DNA of 13,658 nt from an uncultured Eubacteriales bacterium (GTDB lineage Bacteria > Bacillota > Clostridia > Oscillospirales > Oscillospiraceae): the NCBI GenBank assembly GCA_900544945.1, contig UQXG01000050.1:1-13658 (forward strand), given 5' to 3'. This document shows, one piece after another, positions 1 to 6,414 of this stretch; the stretch's first letter is position 1, and each line of letters opens with the position of its first letter. Made by a program: the position numbers and the translations under genes. The notes below the pieces were generated by a model that did no database searches, was not told the origin of the DNA, and saw only the letters and a list, made by a program, of their open reading frames with translations.

Positions 1-25
1 TTAAAATCTTTTTTTAAGATTTTAA
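1..25. repeat. AT-rich perfect inverted repeat at the window edge
   Basis: A 10-base arm (1-10) is exactly complementary to 16-25 across a T5 loop. It lies just beyond the terminator of the ddl/DUF1934 pair. It could be the rest of a bidirectional terminator or part of a neighbouring gene's control region; the window edge prevents a choice. Confidence 0.45.
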
Positions 26-40
26 TTGGAGTTCAGTATG

Positions 41-67
41 AAAAAGGGAGCTGCCAAGGCAGCTCCC
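41..67 (-). terminator. Rho-independent terminator of the ddl-DUF1934 operon
   Basis: Read on the minus strand, a GC-rich arm (67-58) pairs perfectly with 55-46 (GGGAGCTGCC against GGCAGCTCCC) and is followed by a T5 run (45-41). The hairpin begins two bases after the stop codon of the DUF1934 gene. This is a textbook intrinsic terminator for the operon read leftward. Confidence 0.85.
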
Positions 68-69
68 CC

Positions 70-492
70 TTATTTCGCCCGGATGTCCAGGTGATACTCC
101 ACGTCCCCGGCCTGGGCGTTTTCGATAATTACCCGATAGCACAGGTCAATGGTTCCCCCGTCGGGGACGATGTCATAGAATAGAAGGCTGGTTTCCACGG
201 TCATAAGCAAGGCTCCGAAGGGCATTTCATAGAGACTGTCGTGGGAATCCCCCTGCCGGAAGACCATCTCGGATTTCAAAGAACCGGTTCGCTTCAGGGT
301 AATCTGCCCCGGCTCCACCCGGAAGCTGGTAGTGACCCCCTCCAGCCCGGTCAGTGCGCTCTCCCGGTAGCTGATGTCCCAGCCCCCGTCCCGGAACTCC
401 ATGGTACCTTCCGTGGTCAGTTCCAGAACCTCCGCCTCCTGCTCCCCATACCGCTGGGTCGAGCGCAGGGACAGCATTACGGGCGTTTTCAT
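70..492 (-). CDS. DUF1934 domain protein (YwiB-like small beta-barrel)
   Basis: This 140-residue protein belongs by its sequence pattern to the DUF1934 family, whose Bacillus subtilis member is YwiB. The family folds as a small calycin-like beta-barrel; its biochemical role is not established. Family hallmarks seen here are the central stretch around residues 53-75 (TTSFRVEPGQITLKR) and the motif SLYEMPFGALLMTVET at about 86-101, followed by alternating hydrophobic strands to the C-terminus. There is no signal peptide or membrane segment, so it is probably cytoplasmic. The start codon overlaps the ddl stop codon as ATGA, which implies translational coupling. It is the last gene before the terminator. 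The family call is confident, the function unknown. Confidence 0.85.
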   Translation of the reverse strand: MKTPVMLSLRSTQRYGEQEAEVLELTTEGTMEFRDGGWDISYRESALTGLEGVTTSFRVEPGQITLKRTGSLKSEMVFRQGDSHDSLYEMPFGALLMTVETSLLFYDIVPDGGTIDLCYRVIIENAQAGDVEYHLDIRAK

Positions 493-1556
493 TTTCCCGC
501 CTCCATGGCAAGCTTCAGAAGCTCATCAATCAGCCGGGAATAGGGAATGCCGCTGGCGGCGAAGAGCTTGGGATACATGGAAATGGAGGTAAAGCCCGGC
601 AGGGTGTTGATTTCGTTGAGCACCAGATGTCCGTCCTCGGTGGCGAAGAAGTCCACCCGGCTTAGGCCCTGACAGCCGATGGCACGGAACACCCGCACCG
701 CCGCCTTCCGGATTTCCTCCTGAAGATCTTCGGGAATCCGGGCGGGAATGTAGGCGCGGGAGGTATCGGTGATGTACTTGGCGTCGTAATCGTAAAACTC
801 CGCACCGGAGTCAATTTCGCCGCAGACGGAAGCCACCGGGTTTTCGTTGCCCAGGACGGCAACCTCGATTTCCTTGCCCCGGATGAATTCCTCCACCAGA
901 ACCTTGTCGTCATATTTTGCCGCGGCAGCCAGTGCCTTGGAAAGGGCTTCCCGATTTCCCGCCTTGGAAACGCCTACGGAAGAGCCGGTTCCCGCAGGCT
1001 TGACAAACATGGGATAAGCGAAGCGGGCTTCCAGCCCATCCAGGATTTTCTTCTCACCGGCTGCCAGTTCCCGTGCCCGCACCAGCTCCCAGGCCGCCTG
1101 GGGAATGCCCTCCTTGTCGATGACCAGCTTGGTCAGGGTTTTGTCCATCGCCACGGCGGAGGCGGAAACGTGGGGCCCCACATAGGGGATTCCTGCCATT
1201 TGCAGCAGACCCTGCATGGCACCGTCCTCGCCGTTCTCCCCATGAAGCACCGGGAACACCACGTCGATGGGATGGGTAATCACCCCATTCCCCTCGAAAC
1301 ACATCAGCCCCTGTCCCCGGGCAGGAGAGATCACTGCCGGGCAGGCGCCGGGGCAGGTGTTCCAGGTTTTGGCCGGGAGCATGGAGTAGTCCTTGCCGGG
1401 AAAATAGATCCACTGGCCCTCCCGGGTGATGCCCACGGGATAGACCTGATATTTTTCCTGATCGATGTTGTTCAGAACGGACTCGGCGGAGCGCAGGGAC
1501 ACCTCGTGCTCCGGGCTGATGCCGCCAAAGAGGATGCACACACTGTATTTTTTCAT
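489..1556 (-). CDS. ddl: D-alanine--D-alanine ligase
   Basis: ATP-grasp enzyme joining two D-alanines for the peptidoglycan stem peptide; cytoplasmic. Its 355 residues match the usual family length. The N-terminal domain has GGISPEHEVSLRSA (11-24), including the conserved Glu15 of the PEHEVS motif. HGENGEDG (105-112) follows, then the ATP-grasp lid GTGSSVGVS (189-197), the ATP-contacting VLVEEFIRGKEIEVAV (219-234), the omega-loop YDYDAKY (255-261), VDFF (301-304) and the metal-binding, product-site segment NEINTLPGFTSISMYP (314-329). Tyr in the YDYxAKY loop is typical of true D-Ala-D-Ala enzymes; VanA-type D-lactate ligases differ there. The ATG is preceded by GAGGT with suitable spacing (1563-1567). 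It is followed directly by the DUF1934 gene. Confidence 0.95.
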   Translation of the reverse strand: MKKYSVCILFGGISPEHEVSLRSAESVLNNIDQEKYQVYPVGITREGQWIYFPGKDYSMLPAKTWNTCPGACPAVISPARGQGLMCFEGNGVITHPIDVVFPVLHGENGEDGAMQGLLQMAGIPYVGPHVSASAVAMDKTLTKLVIDKEGIPQAAWELVRARELAAGEKKILDGLEARFAYPMFVKPAGTGSSVGVSKAGNREALSKALAAAAKYDDKVLVEEFIRGKEIEVAVLGNENPVASVCGEIDSGAEFYDYDAKYITDTSRAYIPARIPEDLQEEIRKAAVRVFRAIGCQGLSRVDFFATEDGHLVLNEINTLPGFTSISMYPKLFAASGIPYSRLIDELLKLAMEAGK

Positions 1557-1578
1557 ACTGTTACCTCAAATCAAAAAA

Positions 1579-1584
1579 TGATAC
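1579..1584 (-). promoter_or_regulatory. Possible -10 box of the ddl promoter
   Basis: On the minus strand TATCAT (five of six matches to TATAAT) lies about 12 bases upstream of the ddl Shine-Dalgarno. No good -35 box is visible 16-18 bases further upstream, where the inverted-repeat element at 1604 begins. This is a weak call. Confidence 0.3.
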
Positions 1585-1603
1585 TGGAAATCCAGGAAAA
1601 GAG

Positions 1604-1612
1604 TGCTATAAT
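1604..1612 (+). promoter_or_regulatory. Extended -10 promoter reading into the hairpin array
   Basis: TGCTATAAT is a perfect TGn extended -10 with a consensus TATAAT. An extended -10 needs little -35 help; the sequence at 1584-1589 (CTGGAA) is a poor -35. The predicted start at about 1619 coincides with the first base pairs of the hairpin array, so a non-coding RNA or a long leader of the GNAT-rlmD operon would begin here. The element sits inside the left terminal inverted repeat. Confidence 0.5.
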
Positions 1613-1877
1613 AATGTCTGCTGAACAAGCCGCTTTGCGGCTTATTCACGCACCGTCAGGTGCGCAATTCCATAAAAACAGCTCTTTGAAACCGTTTTTA
1701 TGGAATTCAGGCAGAAATCAATGCGTATCCGAATTGCATGGCGTTCCATGCAATTCGGCAGGTGCAAGGGCTTTGCACTTTTTAGCGCAAAACCCTTGCA
1801 CCAGAACAACGCAAAAAATGCCTGAACGCCTTGACGTTCAAGGCGTTTTGCGTTGTTCAGTACGCATTATCATAGCA
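1604..1877 (+). repeat. Multi-hairpin intergenic element with 25-bp imperfect terminal inverted repeats
   Basis: No protein gene is supported in this 409-base gap. The arms 1604-1628 and 1853-1877 are complementary at 21 of 25 positions without a gap. Between them are six stem-loops: H1 1627-1633/1637-1643; H2 1649-1654/1659-1664; H3 1666-1679/1694-1707 (14 bp); H4 1729-1741/1746-1758 (13 bp, loop CGTT); H5 1761-1776/1787-1802 (one C-A mismatch); H6 1804-1815/1847-1858, enclosing an inner hairpin 1825-1834/1838-1847. In addition 1720-1727 pairs perfectly with 1861-1868, closing H4, H5 and H6 into a four-way junction with linkers of only one or two bases. The density of perfect pairing is directly visible. 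Whether it acts as RNA or as a mobile repeat is inference. Confidence 0.75.
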
Positions 1878-1905
1878 GGGTTTGGGGTTTTTCTCAAGCC
1901 CTGCT
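1619..1905 (+). ncRNA. Candidate structured RNA (unnamed)
   Basis: A transcript from the extended -10 box at 1604-1612 would start near 1619 and run through hairpins H1-H6 to the terminator-like hairpin ending at 1905. I recognise no known riboswitch or Rfam family in it. The alternative is that the DNA is only a non-coding repeat whose palindromes have no RNA role. Transcription on this strand is inferred from the promoter match only. Confidence 0.35.
1874..1905 (+). terminator. Terminator-like hairpin after the array
   Basis: AGCAGGGTTTG (1874-1884) pairs with CAAGCCCTGCT (1895-1905), ten Watson-Crick pairs and one G-U, with a T-rich ten-base loop. The following bases (TTTACCTTT) are a weak T-tract, so termination may be partial or conditional. 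It overlaps the outer part of the right inverted repeat and lies directly upstream of the GNAT promoter, consistent with separating the array transcript from the downstream operon. Confidence 0.45.
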
Positions 1906-1933
1906 TTACCTTTCGGCGGATTTATGGTACACT
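1905..1933 (+). promoter_or_regulatory. Sigma-A-type promoter of the GNAT-rlmD operon
   Basis: A -35-like TTTACC (1905-1910) is separated by 17 bases from TACACT (1928-1933), which is preceded by TG at 1925-1926 to make an extended -10. Each hexamer matches the consensus at four of six positions. The predicted start lies about 25 bases before the GNAT start codon, leaving room for the AGGGAG ribosome binding site. Confidence 0.5.
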
Positions 1934-1965
1934 AGCCTTAACTATCACTAAGGGAGAGACGTACC

Positions 1966-2433
1966 ATGGAAATTCGCATGGCAAAGCCGGAGGACATTCC
2001 GGGGCTGATCGACCTGCTTTTGCAGGTGGGGGAGGTTCATCACAAAATCCGCCCGGACTTGTTCCGTGCCGGCGCCCGGAAATATGACGAGAAGGCGCTG
2101 ACAGAAATACTGAAAGACCCCAACCGGCCGATTTTTGCCGCGGTGGAGGACGGAACGCTCCTGGGCTACTGCTTCTGCATCCTGGAAATCACCCGGGACA
2201 ACCCGGTGCTCATGGATCAGAAGAGCCTGTATATCGACGACCTGTGCGTGGACGAGAATGCCCGGGGCAAGCATGTGGGAGCGAGGCTCTACGATTTCGC
2301 CATGGATTACGCCAGAAAAATCGGCTGCGACAGCCTGACCCTGAACGTCTGGTGCGGCAACGACAGCGCCATGAAGTTTTATGAAAGCCGGGGGCTGAAG
2401 CAGCGGAACATTCACATGGAGGCCAGACTCTGA
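1966..2433 (+). CDS. GNAT family N-acetyltransferase
   Basis: A 155-residue single-domain GNAT protein, expected to transfer the acetyl group of acetyl-CoA to an amine; the substrate is unknown. The core fold is visible: an N-terminal strand-helix (IRMAKPEDIPGLIDLLLQV), the strand LYIDDLCVDENARGKHVG (88-105) carrying the acetyl-CoA pyrophosphate loop RGKHVG, a following helix ARLYDFAMDYARKIG, and the C-terminal NVWCGNDSAMKFYESRGL (127-144), which is motif B. The length is normal for a one-domain GNAT. AGGGAG (1951-1956) lies nine bases upstream of the ATG, which supports this start over the in-frame ATG at 1978. Its TGA overlaps the rlmD ATG by one base (TGATG), so the two genes are coupled. 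Confidence 0.85.
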   Translation: MEIRMAKPEDIPGLIDLLLQVGEVHHKIRPDLFRAGARKYDEKALTEILKDPNRPIFAAVEDGTLLGYCFCILEITRDNPVLMDQKSLYIDDLCVDENARGKHVGARLYDFAMDYARKIGCDSLTLNVWCGNDSAMKFYESRGLKQRNIHMEARL

Positions 2434-4064
2434 TGTTGGAAAAGAACGGAATTTATGAGGCGGTGGTCACGGATTACACTGCCGAGGGTCAGGGCATTGC
2501 CCATGTGGAGGGCTGCGCCGTGTTCCTGCCCAACGCCATCGCCGGGGAGCGGGTGCGGCTGCGCATCGAGTATCCCCGGAAAACCTGGGCATCGGGAAAA
2601 ATCCTGGAAATTCTGGAAAAATCCCCCCACCGGGTGAATCGGGAGTGCCCCGTCGCCAAGCTGTGCGGCGGCTGCGATTTCTGGCACATGGACTATGAAG
2701 AGGAGAGCCGGCTGAAAGCGGAGCGGGTGAAGACCTGCCTGAACCGGCTGGCCGGGGAAAATTTGACGCAAGTGCCCATTCTGGCCGCCCCCGACTGCCG
2801 GGGCTACCGGAACAAGGCTCAGTATCCCGTGGCGGCGAAGAAGGGCAGAGCCTTCGCCGGATTCTACCGCTCCGGCACCCACCAGGTGGTGGAAAACAAA
2901 AGCTGCCGGATTCTGCCTCCGGAAACCGACGCGGTGAAGGACGCGGTGATTGATTATGTAAACCAGTATCGGGTGTCCGTCTACGATGAGGCCAGCCATA
3001 CCGGCCTTCTGCGGCATATTTACGTCCGCCGGGGGGCGGTCAGCGGCCAGATTCTGGTATGCCTGGTGTGCAGCGGGGAGAAGCTTCCCAGGGCGGAAGC
3101 TCTGCTGGAACGGCTGAAAAAGATTCCCGGCTTTACCACGCTGGTTCTCAGCGTGAACACGAAAAAGGGCAACGCTGTCCTGGGGGACAAATTCATTACC
3201 CTTTTCGGCTCGGGCTATATTGAGGATACCCTGTGCGGCCTGCGCTTCCGGCTGTCTCCAAGGTCGTTTTACCAGGTGAACCACGACCAGGCTCAGCGGC
3301 TCTACGAAACCGCCATTTCTCAGGCCGGAATCACGAAATCCGACACGGTTCTCGATCTGTACTGTGGGGTGGGCACCATTACCCTGGCCATGGCCGGGGC
3401 GGCGGGGAAGGTCATCGGCGTGGAGGTCATTCCCCAGGCGGTGGAGGACGCCAGGGACAACGCCCGGCGCAACGGCATCGAAAACGCGGAATTCTTCTGC
3501 GGCGACGCAGGCCAGGCGGCGCTGGCGTTGGAAGCCCAGGGGGTGCACCCGGACGTGGCGGTGGTTGACCCGCCCCGGAAGGGGCTGAACGCCGACACCA
3601 TCGAGGCTCTGTCCCGGATGGCACCCCGGCGGATTGTCTATGTCTCCTGCGACCCGGCGACCCTTGCCCGGGACGTGGCATTGCTGAAGGAACGGGGCTA
3701 CGCCCTCCAATCCGCCACCGCCGCCGATCTGTTCCCCAGATGCGCCCATGTGGAGACGGTCGTCTTGCTTTCCAAGGGTGAGGTCGACTCGAAAAAGATT
3801 CGGGTTGAGTTCTCTTTGGAAGATATGGATATGTCGGAGTTTCAGAACGGCGCAACCTATCCACAGATCAAAGCGTATGTTTTGGAACACTCCGGCTTAA
3901 AGGTTTCCAGTCTATATATTTCGCAAGTAAAGCGGAAATGCGGGCTGGATGTAGGAAAAAACTATAATTTGCCGAAGTCTGAGGACGCTCGACAAGCTCC
4001 AACCTGTCCTCCTGAAAAAGAGAAAGCAATCCGAGAGGCATTACAGTATTTTGGGATGATTTGA
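2433..4064 (+). CDS. rlmD: 23S rRNA (uracil-5-)-methyltransferase, RlmD/TrmA family, with extra C-terminal module
   Basis: S-adenosylmethionine-dependent methyltransferase of the RumA/RlmD (RlmCD) group that makes 5-methyluridine in 23S rRNA. An N-terminal TRAM domain spans about residues 5-62. The [4Fe-4S] ligands fit the family spacing: Cys72, Cys78, Cys81 and Cys158. The SAM motif LDLYCGVGT is at 307-315, VVDPPRKGL at 377-385, the catalytic Cys406 in YVSCDPATLARD, and the general-base Glu441 in HVETVVLL. Typical Firmicute homologues end soon after this point. Here about 95 residues follow (449-543), including KAYVLEHSGLKVSSLYIS and PPEKEKAIREALQYF, in DNA that is clearly less GC-rich. I recall similar tails on clostridial RlmD proteins; their role is unknown to me. 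GGAGG at 2418-2422 precedes the start. Confidence 0.9.
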   Translation: MLEKNGIYEAVVTDYTAEGQGIAHVEGCAVFLPNAIAGERVRLRIEYPRKTWASGKILEILEKSPHRVNRECPVAKLCGGCDFWHMDYEEESRLKAERVKTCLNRLAGENLTQVPILAAPDCRGYRNKAQYPVAAKKGRAFAGFYRSGTHQVVENKSCRILPPETDAVKDAVIDYVNQYRVSVYDEASHTGLLRHIYVRRGAVSGQILVCLVCSGEKLPRAEALLERLKKIPGFTTLVLSVNTKKGNAVLGDKFITLFGSGYIEDTLCGLRFRLSPRSFYQVNHDQAQRLYETAISQAGITKSDTVLDLYCGVGTITLAMAGAAGKVIGVEVIPQAVEDARDNARRNGIENAEFFCGDAGQAALALEAQGVHPDVAVVDPPRKGLNADTIEALSRMAPRRIVYVSCDPATLARDVALLKERGYALQSATAADLFPRCAHVETVVLLSKGEVDSKKIRVEFSLEDMDMSEFQNGATYPQIKAYVLEHSGLKVSSLYISQVKRKCGLDVGKNYNLPKSEDARQAPTCPPEKEKAIREALQYFGMI

Positions 4065-4068
4065 CACA

Positions 4069-4110
4069 ATGCCGGGATATCGCTAAACGCGATATCCCGG
4101 CATTTCTACA
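4069..4110 (+). terminator. Strong terminator after rlmD
   Basis: A perfect 15-bp stem (4069-4083 with 4089-4103) with loop TAAAC begins five bases after the rlmD stop and is followed by TTTCTA. Read on the minus strand it would also lie downstream of the MFS gene, but there it lacks a T-tract. It is clearly the plus-strand terminator; a bidirectional role is only possible. Confidence 0.75.
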
Positions 4111-4144
4111 AAGGAGGTATACTGATTTGTCTTTCGCAAGGTAA
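4111..4144 (+). other. Orphan Shine-Dalgarno with a five-codon ORF (likely remnant)
   Basis: AAGGAGG (4111-4117) sits nine bases before a TTG that opens five sense codons (MSFAR) ended by TAA at 4142. Such a consensus ribosome binding site is not expected by chance directly after a terminator. The opposite strand here is the 3' flank of the MFS gene. It is most simply the 5' end of a lost gene at a recombination junction; a real mini-ORF cannot be excluded. Confidence 0.35.
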
Positions 4145-4164
4145 GCTGTCAGAAAACAGACGCT

Positions 4165-5541
4165 TTATTTGGACGCAGCCGTTTCGATAACTTCTTCCGG
4201 ACGAATGCGCACAGAGGTAACGCAGATGATGACATTAATCACAGTCATTACAAGGCCCGTATAGAAGACATACTTAAGATCACCCGTCAGGCCGACAAGT
4301 ACGCCGACCACAGCCACGAAAATCGTTGCCATACAGGTACTGGAGAACTGATACATGCCCTGCGCAGTTCCGTATTCCTCTTTCGGAAGGCCATACTGGA
4401 AGTACGGGGTCAGGCAGGTCTGCGAGATCGCGTTGCCGACGCCGCCAAGCGCGGAACCAATCCAGACCTGAAGAATAGAGGATGTCGGCTGGAGCAGTGC
4501 AAAGCAGAGCAGTGCACCAAACGTGCAAAGGCTTCCGATGATTGTCATCGTGCGCACATTCTTCACAAAGTTCTTCGCCAGAATTTTGCCGAGGAACAGT
4601 CCAAGAATCGTAATGACGATTGTCGAAGGAATGGTCGTCGTCGAACCGAGCGTTGCGGAAGTGTTCATGACATACAGCAGGTAATTGAGCAGATACCCCG
4701 ACGCGCAGGTAGAGAAAACGACAACGCAGCAGTTGCTGAAAAATGCCGTGCGGAAGCGCTTATACTGGAACACGCGAATCGGCACCGTGGGATTTGCAAT
4801 GCGGCCGGAGTGACGCACGAGGAGCCACGCGAACACAGCCACCGCGACCGGAAGCAGCAATCCAAAGCTCAGCCATGGGAAAACTTTGCCGGACAGACCT
4901 GTCCACATGACAAAGGCAAAGACCATAATCGCAAGATACAGCCAGCCCGTAACATCAAATTTTTCTTTACTTTGGCTTTTGCTATTGGGGTAGAGCATTC
5001 CGATTGCAATGAGGGAGAACGCATAGAGCGGAATCCAGAGCAGGAACGAAATTCTGGGAAGATTCGCGTCGACCAGCATACCGGCCAGCGGCGGGCCAAT
5101 CAGGGAACCAATGGCGTTGAAGGTCGCAATATAGCCGTAATATTTCATGGAAGCCGAGCGCTCAAAGGCAGTACCGATCATGACGAACGGCGCCGTGATC
5201 ACAAAGCCGCTTCCAAATGAGCCGAGAAAGTTGAATAGACCAATGGTAAACACACTGTTTGCGAACTGCATACCGACGCGGCCAAACAGCATTAAGAATG
5301 CGCCAAGGAACAGCACCGTTTTGCTGCCGATCTTCCGCCCCAGCGCTGCAACAGCCGGAAGCGCAATCATCATACCCGTTGCGCCGAGCGGTGCGACAAG
5401 TGAATAAAACTCATAGCCGCCGACGGCAGTCAGCAGCGGCGCAATCGCCGTGTTTCCGCCGTAGCTGAACAGCTGCGAACCTGTACATAGGACGAAAATC
5501 GCAGCTAAAAACAGCTTCGTGTTCTTAATTTTTGTTTGCAT
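4165..5541 (-). CDS. MFS transporter, DHA2-like drug:proton antiporter family
   Basis: A 458-residue, very hydrophobic membrane protein with about 12-14 predicted transmembrane helices starting at residue 10. Two superfamily signatures are visible: a motif A-like loop LGRKIGSKTVLFLG (67-80) between helices 2 and 3, and the antiporter motif C-like helix NAIGSLIGPPLAGML near residues 141-155. A charged central loop (NSKSQSKEKFD, about 186-196) splits the halves. It probably moves the pathway's substrate or product across the cytoplasmic membrane; family rules alone would suggest export, but its place at the end of a catabolic operon also allows uptake. AAAAGGAG lies just upstream of the ATG, and the previous gene ends 16 bases away, so it is co-transcribed. 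Confidence 0.85.
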   Translation of the reverse strand: MQTKIKNTKLFLAAIFVLCTGSQLFSYGGNTAIAPLLTAVGGYEFYSLVAPLGATGMMIALPAVAALGRKIGSKTVLFLGAFLMLFGRVGMQFANSVFTIGLFNFLGSFGSGFVITAPFVMIGTAFERSASMKYYGYIATFNAIGSLIGPPLAGMLVDANLPRISFLLWIPLYAFSLIAIGMLYPNSKSQSKEKFDVTGWLYLAIMVFAFVMWTGLSGKVFPWLSFGLLLPVAVAVFAWLLVRHSGRIANPTVPIRVFQYKRFRTAFFSNCCVVVFSTCASGYLLNYLLYVMNTSATLGSTTTIPSTIVITILGLFLGKILAKNFVKNVRTMTIIGSLCTFGALLCFALLQPTSSILQVWIGSALGGVGNAISQTCLTPYFQYGLPKEEYGTAQGMYQFSSTCMATIFVAVVGVLVGLTGDLKYVFYTGLVMTVINVIICVTSVRIRPEEVIETAASK

Positions 5542-5557
5542 ATGCTTTCTCCTTTTC

Positions 5558-6403
5558 TTATTCCTTTGTCAGATTATCCATTTCCCAAACGCTGGCAGTT
5601 CCGTAATCGATATAGAGGATCTGCCCGCTCATATAGCTGAACAGGCGGCTACCGACTGCCACCATCGGATATCCCATTTCTTCAGGAGCAGCCCAGCGGC
5701 CATTCCATGGTGCAAGGTAGAGCTTTTCCAGAATCGCCTGCCCCTTTTCTGCATCGCCGCAGATGGAGCTGTTGAAATCGTTGGTCAGCCCTGTTCTGGT
5801 CATACCGGGGGCAATGGCATTGATGCGGATTTTCCGCGAAATAAAGGCACTGTTCTGGCACATATCCATCACATAGACGTGCTGGCATTGCTTGGCAAAA
5901 ACATAGCCGCCCGCGGTTTCTTCAGGATGCATCCTGTACCAGTCGCCTGCTGCTTCCCATGTTTTGCAGGCGATCACTTGACGGCATACCGCAATTTTAT
6001 CTCGCCACGCTTTCCCGCCGTCTGAGGAAATAAACGTCACAGAGCCGTCGTCCGCAATCCGGGGCAGCAGCTGTTCAGCAATGTATTTGAAGCTGAAGAA
6101 ATTGGTCAGCTGCACCTGTAATGCGTTACTGTTGCCTTGTGTGTTGGAGATGCCATGACAGATGTAGATTGCCTCCAGCGTCTGCGGAAGCTGCGCAAGC
6201 ATTGCGTCTACGCCGTCCTTGGAGCCGAGATCGCAGGGAATCTGCTTCGTAACCGGGAAATCGACCGGCTTCCGCCGAACGGTGGCGTAGACGTTTGCGC
6301 CCAATTCCGAGAGCAGCCGCGCCGCAGCCTTGCCCATACCGGAACCGGCTCCGGTCACCAGCACGTTCCGGCCTTTCAGACCGAATAAATTCTGTAATTC
6401 CAT
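5558..6403 (-). CDS. Short-chain dehydrogenase/reductase, NADP-type
   Basis: A 281-residue Rossmann oxidoreductase. The dinucleotide motif TGAGSGMG is at 17-24; Asn101, Ser126/127 and the catalytic pair Tyr167 and Lys171 (YVFAK) complete the SDR tetrad. After the second strand comes TVRRKP, with arginines and no acidic residue, which in this family favours NADP(H). About 40 residues lie between the catalytic Ser and Tyr, longer than in classical SDRs and like the 3-alpha-hydroxysteroid dehydrogenase/carbonyl reductase branch. The C-terminal NAIAPGMTRTGL is also typical. The substrate is unknown. AAGGAG overlaps the stop codon of the preceding SDR gene, so translation is coupled. It is paralogous to that neighbour. 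Confidence 0.88.
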   Translation of the reverse strand: MELQNLFGLKGRNVLVTGAGSGMGKAAARLLSELGANVYATVRRKPVDFPVTKQIPCDLGSKDGVDAMLAQLPQTLEAIYICHGISNTQGNSNALQVQLTNFFSFKYIAEQLLPRIADDGSVTFISSDGGKAWRDKIAVCRQVIACKTWEAAGDWYRMHPEETAGGYVFAKQCQHVYVMDMCQNSAFISRKIRINAIAPGMTRTGLTNDFNSSICGDAEKGQAILEKLYLAPWNGRWAAPEEMGYPMVAVGSRLFSYMSGQILYIDYGTASVWEMDNLTKE

Positions 6404-6414
6404 AGATGCTCCTT

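Noticed and set aside
1621..1860. CRISPR array
   Set aside because: The repeats are inverted within each hairpin and differ between hairpins; there are no regularly spaced direct repeats.
1170..2087. 305-codon plus-strand open frame across ddl, the hairpin element and the GNAT start
   Set aside because: It is antisense to the clear ddl gene and runs through perfect palindromes into the GNAT gene in another frame; no family motifs or ribosome binding site.
2412..3890. 492-codon minus-strand open frame opposite rlmD
   Set aside because: Long antisense frame caused by high GC; the plus strand carries all the RlmD motifs, and the antisense translation is low in complexity and rich in Gly, His and Pro.
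4118..4123. TATACT as a -10 box downstream of rlmD
   Set aside because: The position for a -35 falls inside the terminator stem and has no resemblance to TTGACA; there is no gene downstream on that strand.
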